DNA of 64,000 nt from Aeromonas jandaei. Its GTDB lineage: Bacteria; Pseudomonadota; Gammaproteobacteria; Enterobacterales; Aeromonadaceae. Under the pieces are notes generated by a model. That model made no database searches, was not told the DNA's origin, and was given only the letters and a program-made list of their open reading frames with translations. The translations under genes were made by a program, and so were the position numbers. The stretch spans positions 3,564,001 to 3,628,000 of the forward strand of contig NZ_CP149571.1 of NCBI RefSeq assembly GCF_037890695.1, in the 5' to 3' direction. Every line of letters starts with the position of its first letter. Position 1 is the first letter of the stretch. Positions 21,301 through 27,948 of the stretch are shown one piece after another.

Positions 21301-24300
21301 CCCAGACTGGCAAGGCTTTCATCCACGGTTGCACCCAGACGCGGGGCTTCTTCTGCCAGCCCGGCACGCGGGCCGTCATCCTCGAAGCGGAACACACCGT
21401 TGGTGCCAAGGTTCACAGACGCGCTGGCGCTATCGCCATCGGCATCGGTCACGGTCTGCACCAACGTCAGCACGCCCTGCCCCACGGTCAGCGCCACGCT
21501 GTCATCTGCATTGCTGGTATCGCCATGCCAAACGTTGTCCAGCAGAGCCAAGGTCACTTCCCCGGTGGTCGGGTTGATGGTCAGGGTGAAGTAGCTCACT
21601 GCACCGGCGCTGCCGGTGATGACGTTGCCCACCTGATTGAGCACGATGGCCGCACCCTGCCCGTTCGCAGCCAGCGGGTCGACCGCATACAGGCCGCTCG
21701 CCACGTTGCTGCCGCTCAGCGCCAGGCTGTAGCCGATGCTGCCCGCCCCGTCGGCACCGAAGGCCGGCGCGAACTGGGCCTGTACGTCGGCCGCACTCAG
21801 GCTGGCATTGGCCACCCCGTCACCGCCAACGCCGCCCAGACTGGCCAGGCTTTCATCCACGGTTGCACCCAGACGCGGGGCTTCTTCTGCCAGCCCGGCA
21901 CGCGGGCCGTCATCCTCGAAGCGGAACACACCGTTGGTGCCAAGGTTCACAGACGCGCTGGCGCTATCGCCATCGGCATCGGTCACGGTCTGCACCAACG
22001 TCAGCACGCCCTGCCCCACGGTCAGCGCCACGCTGTCATCTGCATTGCTGGTATCGCCATGCCAAACGTTGTCCAGCAGAGCCAAGGTCACTTCCCCGGT
22101 GGTCGGGTTGATGGTCAGGGTGAAGTAGCTCACTGCACCGGCGCTGCCGGTGATGACGTTGCCCACCTGATTGAGCACGATGGCCGCACCCTGCCCGTTC
22201 GCAGCCAGCGGGTCGACCGCATACAGGCCGCTCGCCACGTTGCTGCCGCTCAGCGCCAGGCTGTAGCCGATGCTGCCCGCCCCGTCGGCACCGAAGGCCG
22301 GCGCGAACTGGGCCTGTACGTCGGCCGCACTCAGGCTGGCATTGGCCACCCCGTCACCGCCAACGCCGCCCAGACTGGCCAGGCTTTCATCCACGGTTGC
22401 ACCCAGACGCGGGGCTTCTTCTGCCAGCCCGGCACGCGGGCCGTCATCCTCGAAGCGGAACACACCGTTGGTGCCAAGGTTCACAGACGCGCTGGCGCTA
22501 TCGCCATCGGCATCGGTCACGGTCTGCACCAACGTCAGCACGCCCTGCCCCACGGTCAGCGCCACGCTGTCATCTGCATTGCTGGTATCGCCATGCCAAA
22601 CGTTGTCCAGCAGAGCCAAGGTCACTTCCCCGGTGGTCGGGTTGATGGTCAGGGTGAAGTAGTCCACCCCGCCGGCGCTGCCGGTGATGACGTTGCCCAC
22701 CTGATTGAGCACGATGGCCGCACCCTGCCCGTTCGCAGCCAGCGGGTCGACCGCATACAGGCCGCTCGCCACGTTGCTGCCGCTCAGCGCCAGGCTGTAG
22801 CCGATGCTGCCCGCCCCGTCGGCACCGAAGGCCGGCGCGAACTGGGCCTGTACGTCGGCCGCACTCAGGCTGGCATTGACCACCCCGTCACCGCCAACGC
22901 CGCCCAGACTGGCCAGGCTTTCATCCACGGTTGCACCCAGACGCGGGGCTTCTTCTGCCAGCCCGGCACGCGGGCCGTCATCGTCAAAGTTGAATACCGA
23001 ACGCTCGCCATCTACCAGACTAATTGTGGCGCTGTCTGTGACGCTATCCCCATCGCCATCCACCCGGGTTACGCTGTATTGCAAACCCAGAGAGTTCTGG
23101 CCGCTCAACAACAGTGAGAGCGACTCATCAAACAGGCCGATGTTACCATGAGACAGTGCCTCAAACTGGGTGGTCTGTAGCTGGGCAACGCCATCCACGG
23201 TCACGATCTTGATGCTGAACACCACATCACCGTCACCGTCCACCCCTTGCAGCTCGGTCGCGCTCACGGCATTGAGAGTAATCGCACCGCCATCGGTCGC
23301 CGACAGGTTGGTCTCGACACCCTCGCTGCCCACGCCCACAAAACTGAAGCTACCTGTCGTACTGCCTGCGCCATCAGCACCATAGCTGCCACTGCTGGTA
23401 AAGAGCGACAAAAGACCACCAGCGATCGCAGTGGTGGCCTGTGCCAGTGCCCCGCTCACATCGTCACTGACGTAACCATCATCCACATCGCTACTGTTAT
23501 AGGTGTCTCCCTTGCCAACAGTCTCGTCCAGGCTCACCGACAAGCCGCCAAAGTCAGCCTCTTCCGCCACGCCCACACTCTGGTTTGGAACATCATCCAG
23601 CACTGTAATATCCAGAGTGGCGCTGGTCGTATCTCCATCATCGTCCGTCAGTGTCACTACGAGGTTTTCACCCAACTGAGTGTTGTTGGCCGGTTGTTGA
23701 TGAGCTTCGTTATCAAGAAGGGTATAGCTGTAGGTCACTGAGCCATTCCCCGTAACCGGGTCGTAGGTGATGGCCGTAATTTGCAATGTGTTACCCAAAG
23801 GGGTATCAACCGACTGCGGCAAGGTCACGACTGCACCATTACTGATCAGCTGAAGTCCCCCCACACTCAGTAGCTGAACCCCATCAGGAGCATTGAAGGT
23901 AAATGTGCCGCTTTGAGTCAATTTAGCGGCATCTGGTGCAGAGCCATCTGCCAGATTGGCATCACTCACCTGCACTTCCCCACCTTCAACTGCCAACCCT
24001 TGCAGATTTACCCCTTCATCGACCGGAGTAATAGTAATAACAAGAGTTGACGATACGGTGTCCTGCCCATCGGTTACTTGATAAGTGACAGCAGGAACAG
24101 CCCCGTCATAGTTGGTTGCCGGTGTAAATGTGTAACTACCATCTGCATTGATGATCAGGGTTCCAACACCGGTAATTGTTGCAGCAACACCAGCCGTAAC
24201 CCCGATATTAATCCCCCAGTCATAAGAGACGATCGTGGCGGTAGCCGGCCCGTCAGGGTTGGTACTGTTATCCAGAAGATTGCCGCTGATAGGCGAATCC

Positions 24301-24866
24301 TCCTGGGTAGTCACTGTTTCATCCAGATCTGCCAGTACATTTACCAACAGCGGGTCTGCAGCCTGAGCTTGATCGAGCACAGGTGTCGTATCGTAGGTTG
24401 TATCAAAACCGGCAGCAGCTATTGTGGCGTCTCCGACACGGTCGATAGTGACAAAGCCACCATTACCACTCGTTCCCGCGACCCCACCAATCCCACCACC
24501 GCCACCACCGGCTGCAGGAGCACCACCTGCGGCTGACGCTTCAAAGTTTTGAGTCGGGTCAACACCTTGCAAGATTGATTTTTGCAAAGCCGCTATATCG
24601 GAAGGCGCTCCATCACCATTGGCATTTGTACCACCCTGCGGCTGATCGGGTTGAGCCTCATCGGCACCGGTTGGCTGGTTCTTTGCAGGGGAATCATCGT
24701 AGGGCGAAAGGGCCAACTTGGCATCATCGGCGATGACCAATTTGGCACCGGGTTGTAAAATCTCGCCTTTTTGCAAAGGACGCTGAGTTCCATCAGCCAG
24801 CACTATCTCTACGTTGCCTTCAACACCCGATACAACGACGGTTTTATCGATGACTTGAGTACGCAT
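12390..24866 (-). CDS. giant RTX adhesin, LapA-like, type I secreted
   Basis: Cell-surface adhesin of 4158 residues. Positions are counted from an ATG two codons upstream; the start at 24866 is preferred because GGAG lies 8 bases before it and only 2 before the other. Order: N-terminal retention module (about 3-110); a Gly/Ala-rich linker with SAAG (113-116) and PAAG (119-122), the dialanine type cut by LapG; cadherin/VCBS-like domains; ten 178-residue repeats (about 634-2413); a VCBS-like domain; a DUF4114-like domain with DYDYND (about 2560-2710); five 138-residue repeats (about 2863-3552); a VWA domain with the MIDAS motif DISGSMG (about 3565-3770); RTX nonapeptides (about 3990-4060); and a C-terminal type I signal. 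The repeats are of the 143-residue type I secretion class (TIGR03660-like). Exporter, protease and receptor genes lie directly upstream on the same strand. The ligand is unknown. Confidence 0.93.
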   Translation of the reverse strand: MRTQVIDKTVVVSGVEGNVEIVLADGTQRPLQKGEILQPGAKLVIADDAKLALSPYDDSPAKNQPTGADEAQPDQPQGGTNANGDGAPSDIAALQKSILQGVDPTQNFEASAAGGAPAAGGGGGGIGGVAGTSGNGGFVTIDRVGDATIAAAGFDTTYDTTPVLDQAQAADPLLVNVLADLDETVTTQEDSPISGNLLDNSTNPDGPATATIVSYDWGINIGVTAGVAATITGVGTLIINADGSYTFTPATNYDGAVPAVTYQVTDGQDTVSSTLVITITPVDEGVNLQGLAVEGGEVQVSDANLADGSAPDAAKLTQSGTFTFNAPDGVQLLSVGGLQLISNGAVVTLPQSVDTPLGNTLQITAITYDPVTGNGSVTYSYTLLDNEAHQQPANNTQLGENLVVTLTDDDGDTTSATLDITVLDDVPNQSVGVAEEADFGGLSVSLDETVGKGDTYNSSDVDDGYVSDDVSGALAQATTAIAGGLLSLFTSSGSYGADGAGSTTGSFSFVGVGSEGVETNLSATDGGAITLNAVSATELQGVDGDGDVVFSIKIVTVDGVAQLQTTQFEALSHGNIGLFDESLSLLLSGQNSLGLQYSVTRVDGDGDSVTDSATISLVDGERSVFNFDDDGPRAGLAEEAPRLGATVDESLASLGGVGGDGVVNASLSAADVQAQFAPAFGADGAGSIGYSLALSGSNVASGLYAVDPLAANGQGAAIVLNQVGNVITGSAGGVDYFTLTINPTTGEVTLALLDNVWHGDTSNADDSVALTVGQGVLTLVQTVTDADGDSASASVNLGTNGVFRFEDDGPRAGLAEEAPRLGATVDESLASLGGVGGDGVANASLSAADVQAQFAPAFGADGAGSIGYSLALSGSNVASGLYAVDPLAANGQGAAIVLNQVGNVITGSAGAVSYFTLTINPTTGEVTLALLDNVWHGDTSNADDSVALTVGQGVLTLVQTVTDADGDSASASVNLGTNGVFRFEDDGPRAGLAEEAPRLGATVDESLASLGGVGGDGVANASLSAADVQAQFAPAFGADGAGSIGYSLALSGSNVASGLYAVDPLAANGQGAAIVLNQVGNVITGSAGAVSYFTLTINPTTGEVTLALLDNVWHGDTSNADDSVALTVGQGVLTLVQTVTDADGDSASASVNLGTNGVFRFEDDGPRAGLAEEAPRLGATVDESLASLGGVGGDGVANASLSAADVQAQFAPAFGADGAGSIGYSLALSGSNVASGLYAVDPLAANGQGAAIVLNQVGNVITGSAGGVDYFTLTINPTTGEVTLALLDNVWHGDTTSADDSVALSVGKGVLTLVQTVTDADGDSASASVDLGTNGVFRFEDDGPRAGLAEEAPRLGATVDESLASLGGVGGDGVANASLSAADVQAQFAPAFGADGAGSIGYSLALSGSNVASGLYAVDPLAANGQGAAIVLNQVGNVITGSAGGVDYFTLTINPTTGEVTLALLDNVWHGDTSNADDSVALTVGQGVLTLVQTVTDADGDSASASVDLGTNGVFRFEDDGPRAGLAEEAPRLGATVDESLASLGGVGGDGVANASLSAADVQAQFAPAFGADGAGSIGYSLALSGSNVASGLYAVDPLAANGQGAAIVLNQVGNVITGSAGAVSYFTLTINPTTGEVTLALLDNVWHGDTSNADDSVALTVGQGVLTLVQTVTDADGDSASASVNLGTNGVFRFEDDGPRAGLAEEAPRLGATVDESLASLGGVGGDGVANASLSAADVQAQFAPAFGADGAGSIGYSLALSGSNVASGLYAVDPLAANGQGAAIVLNQVGNVITGSVGAVSYFTLTINPTTGEVTLALLDNVWHGDTSNADDSVALSVGKGVLTLVQTVTDADGDSASASVDLGTNGVFRFEDDGPRAGLAEEAPRLGATVDESLASLGGVGGDGVANASLSAADVQAQFAPAFGADGAGSIGYSLALSGSNVASGLYAVDPLAANGQGAAIVLNQVGNVITGSVGAVSYFTLTINPTTGEVTLALLDNVWHGDTTSADDSVALSVGKGVLTLVQTVTDADGDSASASVDLGTNGVFRFEDDGPRAGLAEEAPRLGATVDESLASLGGVGGDGVANASLSAADVQAQFAPAFGADGAGSIGYSLALSGSNVASGLYAVDPLAANGQGAAIVLNQVGNVITGSAGAVSYFTLTINPTTGEVTLALLDNVWHGDTSNADDSVALTVGQGVLTLVQTVTDADGDSASASVDLGTNGVFRFEDDGPRAGLAEEAPRLGATVDESLASLGGVGGDGVANASLSAADVQAQFAPAFGADGAGSIGYSLALSGSNVASGLYAVDPLAANGQGAAIVLNQVGNVITGSAGAVSYFTLTINPTTGEVTLALLDNVWHGDTSNADDSVALTVGQGVLTLVQTVTDADGDSASASVNLGTNGVFRFEDDGPKASNVQAALVLDDEGLVGGINGGSGDVAGANTSVTGNLVYQAGADGLKSLELSGPTALGSESVTSTWDAQSGTLSISSTRGLLMTVTITDPSTGAYSVKLLQPLMHTGTDTEDNLTLNVGYKVTDGDGDSASGVLAVTINDDTPTIQVGELSLTSSVTFLGSNAGYSNSYGYYVKGDDGTPLSGKVIWANVHSQSVGSQTDISSLDPAHTGFFVIPNGGANPGLVDGAAVTFQFINGKWQAFVGSTALSGADGANIVFSDASLNPGGSHLQDTGSAGNQNWEDMTLNSDYDYNDVSTTVTWGGAVQLQVDESNLNHDATADFSGVFNVQPGADGLGSQSYSLNVQNANSGLIDTATGEQVQLRMNGLILEGRTATTGQLVFSLTVDSSGKVTLDQLRAVVHPTSDPDEATFLGSGHVNLTLTVTDKDGDHASGVLDIGKVISFKDDGPSISANAVVQLDDDALAGGIAGGTGDDPNAVNVSGTLGHSFGADGAGSIQWLTSGAPGGYTYEAGSGGSLLVKQAGVTVLTVTLNSATGAYSVTQNAPIKHADGNDENNATFTLSYRVTDADKDSVDGSLTINVDDDTPTVSANAAVQLDDDALAGGIAGGTGDDPNAINVSGTLGHSFGADGAGSIQWLTSGAPGGYTYEAGSGGSLLVKQAGVTVLTVTLNSATGAYSVTQNAPIKHADGNDENNATFTLNYRVTDADKDSVDGSLTINVDDDTPTVSANAAVQLDDDALAGGIAGGTGDDPNAINVSGTLGHSFGADGAGSIQWLTSGAPGGYTYEAGSGGSLLVKQAGVTVLTVTLNSATGAYSVTQNAPIKHADGNDENNATFTLSYRVTDADKDSVDGSLTINVDDDTPTVSANAAVQLDDDALAGGIAGGTGDDPNAVNVSGTLGHSFGADGAGSIQWLTSGAPGGYTYEAGSGGSLLVKQAGVTVLTVTLNSATGAYSVTQNAPIKHADGNDENSATFTLSYRVTDADKDSVDGSLTINVDDDTPTVSANAAVQLDDDALAGGIAGGTGDDPNAVNVSGTLGHSFGADGAGSIQWLTSGAPGGYTYEAGSGGSLLVKQAGVTVLTVTLNSATGAYSVTQNAPIKHADGNDENDATFTLSYRVTDADKDSVDGSLTINVDDDTPTANAVTNSGQATQVQNTNLMLILDISGSMGNASGYQGMTRMEVMQKSALELLDRYDASGNVMVNIVTFSTAAANPTGTWVTVDAAKAIILGLSPTDSTNYDDALNDAINAFGAGGKLAGAQNVSYFMSDGAPNYSTVSNSATVPDGSNSFGDGSGISTANEKDWTDFLRVNSINSFALGMGSGTTSSQLDPIAYNGVTATNTSSIMVTDFSQLASTLVSTVVAQPVSGQLLNGGLTASAGADGGWLESITVAGVTYHYNQKSDSVSVTGGTSVGTFDTATNEWSIAVAGGVLKVDMDNGMYTYTPPLTIPAGGINQVFGYSVSDYDGDTASSTLAITINPAVAPMVVRDDFVITNQDPVSIPDWALLANDSGPLVGTQAISGVSNAVGGTVTDNTGFVSFDDGSGSATPSSYDGSFVYTNSTTTDTGKVYVDEQSGTTLTGGYLDEILIGGSGDETLNGNGGNDILFGNGGKDTLNGGVGDDILVGGSGSDTLTGGSGSDTFKWGAGDVGGTDVIKDFTTGTGGDVLDISELLSGEHANKTSLDAYLTFTTGPGTGKSTLTIDLDGSGSGSSTHVIQFDNIDLTLGGTRNDQTIIEDLLNQGNLKVDP
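12690..12885 (-). repeat. RTX calcium-binding nonapeptide repeats
   Basis: DNA for at least five GGxGxDxLx units in the adhesin: GGSGDETLNG, GGNDILFGN, GGKDTLNGG, GVGDDILVGG, GSGSDTLTGG. RTX units fold on calcium outside the cell and mark type I secreted proteins. Confidence 0.9.
14215..16284 (-). repeat. five tandem 414-bp coding repeats
   Basis: Five near-identical units of 414 bases (138 codons), with period marks GTCGGGGTGTCGTCG at 14215, 14629, 15043, 15457 and 15871. The encoded unit runs from DDTPTVSANAAVQLDDDALAG to SVDGSLTINV. Differences are single bases, for example NDENDATF/NDENSATF/NDENNATF and PNAVNV/PNAINV. Confidence 0.97.
17632..22971 (-). repeat. ten tandem 534-bp coding repeats
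   Basis: Ten units of 534 bases (178 codons); the mark GGGCCGTCATC recurs exactly every 534 bases from 17632 to 22438. The encoded unit runs from GPRAGLAEEAPRLGATVDESL to NGVFRFEDD. Units differ at a few co-varying blocks (SAGGVDYF, SAGAVSYF or SVGAVSYF; DTSNADDSVALTVGQ or DTTSADDSVALSVGK; SVNLG or SVDLG) shuffled between copies. Confidence 0.98.
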
Positions 24867-24943
24867 ATCCATTGCTCCAAGGTGGCGGATCTCGCTGGAT
24901 ACACCTTAGAAGCACTTGCCAACTCTAACCGTTGCAAAAAATA

Positions 24944-24971
24944 AACATATTGGCGGGACAGGGATGTTCAA
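24944..24971 (-). promoter_or_regulatory. candidate promoter of the giant adhesin
   Basis: On the minus strand TTGAAC, 16 bases, TATGTT, each 4 of 6 to consensus, about 75 bases before the start codon. It is the best match in the 270-base gap between the adhesin and the lapD-like gene. Confidence 0.3.
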
Positions 24972-25092
24972 GAATGAACCAAATCGAATGAAGCTGTTTT
25001 TTCCTTTAATATCAAAACACTAGAAAAAGACCTTATTGAGGCCTTATTCACTTTTTCATTCACTAATGACAAATTGATTTTATGAACAATAT

Positions 25093-25117
25093 AAAAAGCG
25101 GCCCTGAAGGCCGCTTT
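25093..25117 (-). terminator. terminator of the lapD-like gene
   Basis: Stem GCGGCC (25098-25103) with GGCCGC (25109-25114). On the minus strand it is followed by TTTTTATA. It separates the secretion and control operon from the adhesin gene. Confidence 0.82.
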
Positions 25118-25135
25118 GATTCAGAAAACATCGTT

Positions 25136-27061
25136 TCAGGATAGGGGGAATGCCGGGTGGACAAATCCCTGGTATCCATCGATATGCAATTTGGAGAGTA
25201 GCTCCACTTGCTGCTGGTCTTCCACCCGCGTGGCAATGGTCAGAACACCGGCATTGTGAGCTGCACGACAAACAGCGGCAAGGAAGGAGGTATCTGCCCC
25301 CGGCTCCATCACCTGGCTGGTATAGCCATGATCCACCTTCACATAAGCAGGGGCCAACTCTTCCAGATAACCGAGAGACTGGAAGTGGCGACCATAATGA
25401 TCCACACCCCATTCGAAACCAAGCTGACGCAATACCTGAACCAATGCCGTCACTTGCTCCCGATGTTTCACAATCGCCGCCTCCGGAATTTCAAACAGCA
25501 GACGCCCCTGCAGATTTACATGCTCCGAGAGGAATTCTGGCAACCACGCCAGGAAATCATCAGAGCAAAGTGAACCAGCGGTAATATTGATAGCCAGTGT
25601 CAACTCGGCATCTTGTTGCAACAAGCCGGTACTCGACTCCAAGATAGCCTGGTCAAATTCACTCCCCAGTTTGAACTGTTCAATAGCAGGCAAGAATTGT
25701 CCTGCAAAGTAATCCGTTCCGTCGCGCGAAATAGAGGCAAACAACTCGGCATGCATGCGCGAACCATTATCAAAGCGGCAGGCGGGTTGTGCCTTGAAGC
25801 GCCATAGATGACGGTTAATCGCATCTTGTACCAAGTCGCGCCATGCCAGACGCCCCATCATGCCCTGGCTATCTCCACCTTCAATAACAACAGCCCCACG
25901 ACGCTCATTACGGGCTTTACCAAGTGCATTATCTGCCTTGGTCAACAGAGCTGAGAGATCATCGTTGCCATCACGACCCGCAATACCGATAACAGAGAGC
26001 GGATTGCCCTCCTCCATCGGATTAACCACCAGGTCTGCAATACGGGAGTTAATAATCTCGGCCAGCTCTTTGAGCTGCTCAAAATCATCAGTCGGGCATA
26101 ACAGTGCATACTCGGTTGCCGAAATGCGTGCAACAGCGGCTCCATCCCATCCCTTAAGCTGCTCGCGCAACACTTGGGCGATGGACTTGACCATGTTGTC
26201 ACGAGCCGCGAAACCTTCATCACGGTAGATATCTTCCAGCATATCCACCGCAACCAGCATAACCCCGCCTTGACCAGCTTCAGCAATCCAGGCATTTACC
26301 TGGCCAACAAAATAGGCTCGATTACCCAAACCGGACACCGCATCCACATAGACGCGCTCACGCAGTTTTTCTGCCTCTTCAGCCTGTTCTTTGAACTGCA
26401 CAGCCAGCTTGCCGGAGAGAATATTGATGGCCTGAACAACTTGCTTCAGCTCATGAGTCCGAGGTTCGGGGATGGTATGACCAAAATGGTGCAACTCAAT
26501 CTCGACGGCCTGGTCACAAATCTGTTTGAGCGGCTTTAACAGGAAATTCAGCGCTCGCATCAACAAAATAGTAGTAATCAGAAAGCCAATCACAAACCAG
26601 GTTGCCAATTCGCTCATGCCCACCCACAGCTCATGATAAGCCTGGCCCGGATGACCGACCACTTTCAATTTGCCAAGCTGTAGCCAACCAGATGTCAGAA
26701 TCGACTCGTTGGAGACTTCGGGAAATAATCCCAATTTAATAAACCAGTCCGGTACGCCCTGAATACGGCTACTGTTCTCCTCTTCAATCACATCTTTCGA
26801 GGCAAGCAGATCAAGCCGCACAATACGATAATAACCACCGTCAAATATCGCCTTGATCACCGACTCGGCACCGACTTTGTCTCCGTTTTCCAGATAGGGA
26901 GTCAGAGCCAGCCCCAGTGACGTCGCGGTGTTTATCACCGTTGTTTCCTGCTGTTGTGCAAGATAGGAGCGTGTCGAATTGAATTGCACCCAATAGGTGG
27001 CTGCAAACAACAATCCAAACAACAGCAACATGGTGGCCAATAACTGTCTGTAGAGCGTCAT
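25136..27061 (-). CDS. lapD: LapD-like c-di-GMP receptor with degenerate GGDEF and EAL domains
   Basis: Inner-membrane receptor that, when its EAL domain holds c-di-GMP, binds and blocks LapG through its periplasmic domain. The 641 residues have a membrane helix (about 9-26), a periplasmic LapD/MoxY-type region (about 27-150), a second membrane segment (about 152-172), a HAMP-like linker, then GGDEF and EAL domains. Both active sites are lost: GGDEF is replaced by S-A-T-E-Y (in ARISATEYALL) and EAL by A-E-L (MHAELFASI), as expected for a binding-only receptor. It starts 3 bases after the lapG-like stop and has a weak ribosome site, so translation is probably coupled. Confidence 0.92.
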   Translation of the reverse strand: MTLYRQLLATMLLLFGLLFAATYWVQFNSTRSYLAQQQETTVINTATSLGLALTPYLENGDKVGAESVIKAIFDGGYYRIVRLDLLASKDVIEEENSSRIQGVPDWFIKLGLFPEVSNESILTSGWLQLGKLKVVGHPGQAYHELWVGMSELATWFVIGFLITTILLMRALNFLLKPLKQICDQAVEIELHHFGHTIPEPRTHELKQVVQAINILSGKLAVQFKEQAEEAEKLRERVYVDAVSGLGNRAYFVGQVNAWIAEAGQGGVMLVAVDMLEDIYRDEGFAARDNMVKSIAQVLREQLKGWDGAAVARISATEYALLCPTDDFEQLKELAEIINSRIADLVVNPMEEGNPLSVIGIAGRDGNDDLSALLTKADNALGKARNERRGAVVIEGGDSQGMMGRLAWRDLVQDAINRHLWRFKAQPACRFDNGSRMHAELFASISRDGTDYFAGQFLPAIEQFKLGSEFDQAILESSTGLLQQDAELTLAINITAGSLCSDDFLAWLPEFLSEHVNLQGRLLFEIPEAAIVKHREQVTALVQVLRQLGFEWGVDHYGRHFQSLGYLEELAPAYVKVDHGYTSQVMEPGADTSFLAAVCRAAHNAGVLTIATRVEDQQQVELLSKLHIDGYQGFVHPAFPLS

Positions 27062-27064
27062 AGG

Positions 27065-27832
27065 TTAATCATCCAAATTCACCACAGGCCGAGCCAATCG
27101 CCCTGATGTCATGCGATTGCGTAAATCATTCCATAACCCCAAGCGGGATGAATCACCAGCCAGTTCCCCTTGGCCTCGCGCTTTCATCAACCACAAGTGA
27201 CTACCGTTAAAACTGAAAACAGGCACAAGGTCATGCCGCTGGGTAGCAGGACGAATTGAGCCTATTAAATTGTCCAATATAACCGGAACTGACGATGGTG
27301 TTTCATAATAGGCTACGACCATATGAAACTGGTTATAGTCGAGTGCCTTGACGTATACCATGCGCATTTTCTCATCCGGAATACCGAGTTCAAGCAAGGT
27401 GGAATACTTGGCAATACTGAAATCTTCGCAATCACCACCGGAAGCCCCCAAAAACTCCAATGGGGTCGCCCAATAATCTTTTTTACGCCACAACTTTATA
27501 TCGTCAATAAAACGCATCTGATTAAAGAACTGATTCACCTTTTCCAGCTTCTGGCGTTCAGTTAATCCAGCATCCTTGTTTTGCTGCACCAGTGTGCGCC
27601 AAGTGGTGACTCTCTTCCCTGCCCGAATGCCGTAGGTCTGCTCAGCTCGCTTGATCAACTGCATATCTTCCTGAGTCAACGGTTGGCTGGCTGAGAGCAA
27701 TAAAGAGAGAGGGAGCAGGAATAGCCACAGAGCAGCACGCACCATTCGCATCAAGCTGCGACTAGCGCCAAACCGGGCATGAGAAATACCAACAGATGAC
27801 AACCAGAAAGTCACATCATTTTCCTGCCGCAT
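27065..27832 (-). CDS. lapG: LapG-like periplasmic cysteine protease
   Basis: Transglutaminase-like cysteine protease (DUF920 type) that cuts LapA-class adhesins behind the retention module and frees them from the surface. In the 255-residue chain the Cys-His-Asp triad is visible as C135 (GGDCEDFSIAKY), H170 (QFHMVVAYY) and D187 (VILDNLIG), nearly the spacing of Pseudomonas LapG. A hydrophobic export segment (about 29-48) lies behind an unusually long N-terminal stretch. The real start may be the ATG near residue 28, though neither start has a strong ribosome site (GGAG is 13 bases before the first). It is co-transcribed with the lapD-like gene. Confidence 0.92.
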   Translation of the reverse strand: MRQENDVTFWLSSVGISHARFGASRSLMRMVRAALWLFLLPLSLLLSASQPLTQEDMQLIKRAEQTYGIRAGKRVTTWRTLVQQNKDAGLTERQKLEKVNQFFNQMRFIDDIKLWRKKDYWATPLEFLGASGGDCEDFSIAKYSTLLELGIPDEKMRMVYVKALDYNQFHMVVAYYETPSSVPVILDNLIGSIRPATQRHDLVPVFSFNGSHLWLMKARGQGELAGDSSRLGLWNDLRNRMTSGRLARPVVNLDD

Positions 27833-27874
27833 CGTTGGTTAAACACTCCTACACAAATCACCCGGTTTGAGCCA

Positions 27875-27908
27875 GACAGGATGGCATGATCGGTACCGCC
27901 ATCCTGTC
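27875..27908. repeat. inverted repeat between the TolC-like and lapG-like genes
   Basis: Perfect 11-base arms (27875-27885 and 27898-27908) with a 12-base loop. No T-run follows on either strand, so it is more likely an mRNA stability or processing hairpin than a terminator. Confidence 0.6.
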
Positions 27909-27948
27909 TGCAATTGCCCTAACCAAGAAAGGGCAACTGAATGCCAAC

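Noticed and set aside
14215..22971. Regular repeats considered as a CRISPR array
   Set aside because: The units are 414 and 534 bases, continuous, in one reading frame and without variable spacers; they are protein repeats.
17787..23117. A 1776-codon open frame on the plus strand opposite the adhesin repeats
   Set aside because: The repeat unit is 534 bases, a multiple of three, so one stop-free antisense frame in a unit stays open through all ten copies. There is no ribosome site or protein family, and the frame reads the same segment ten times.
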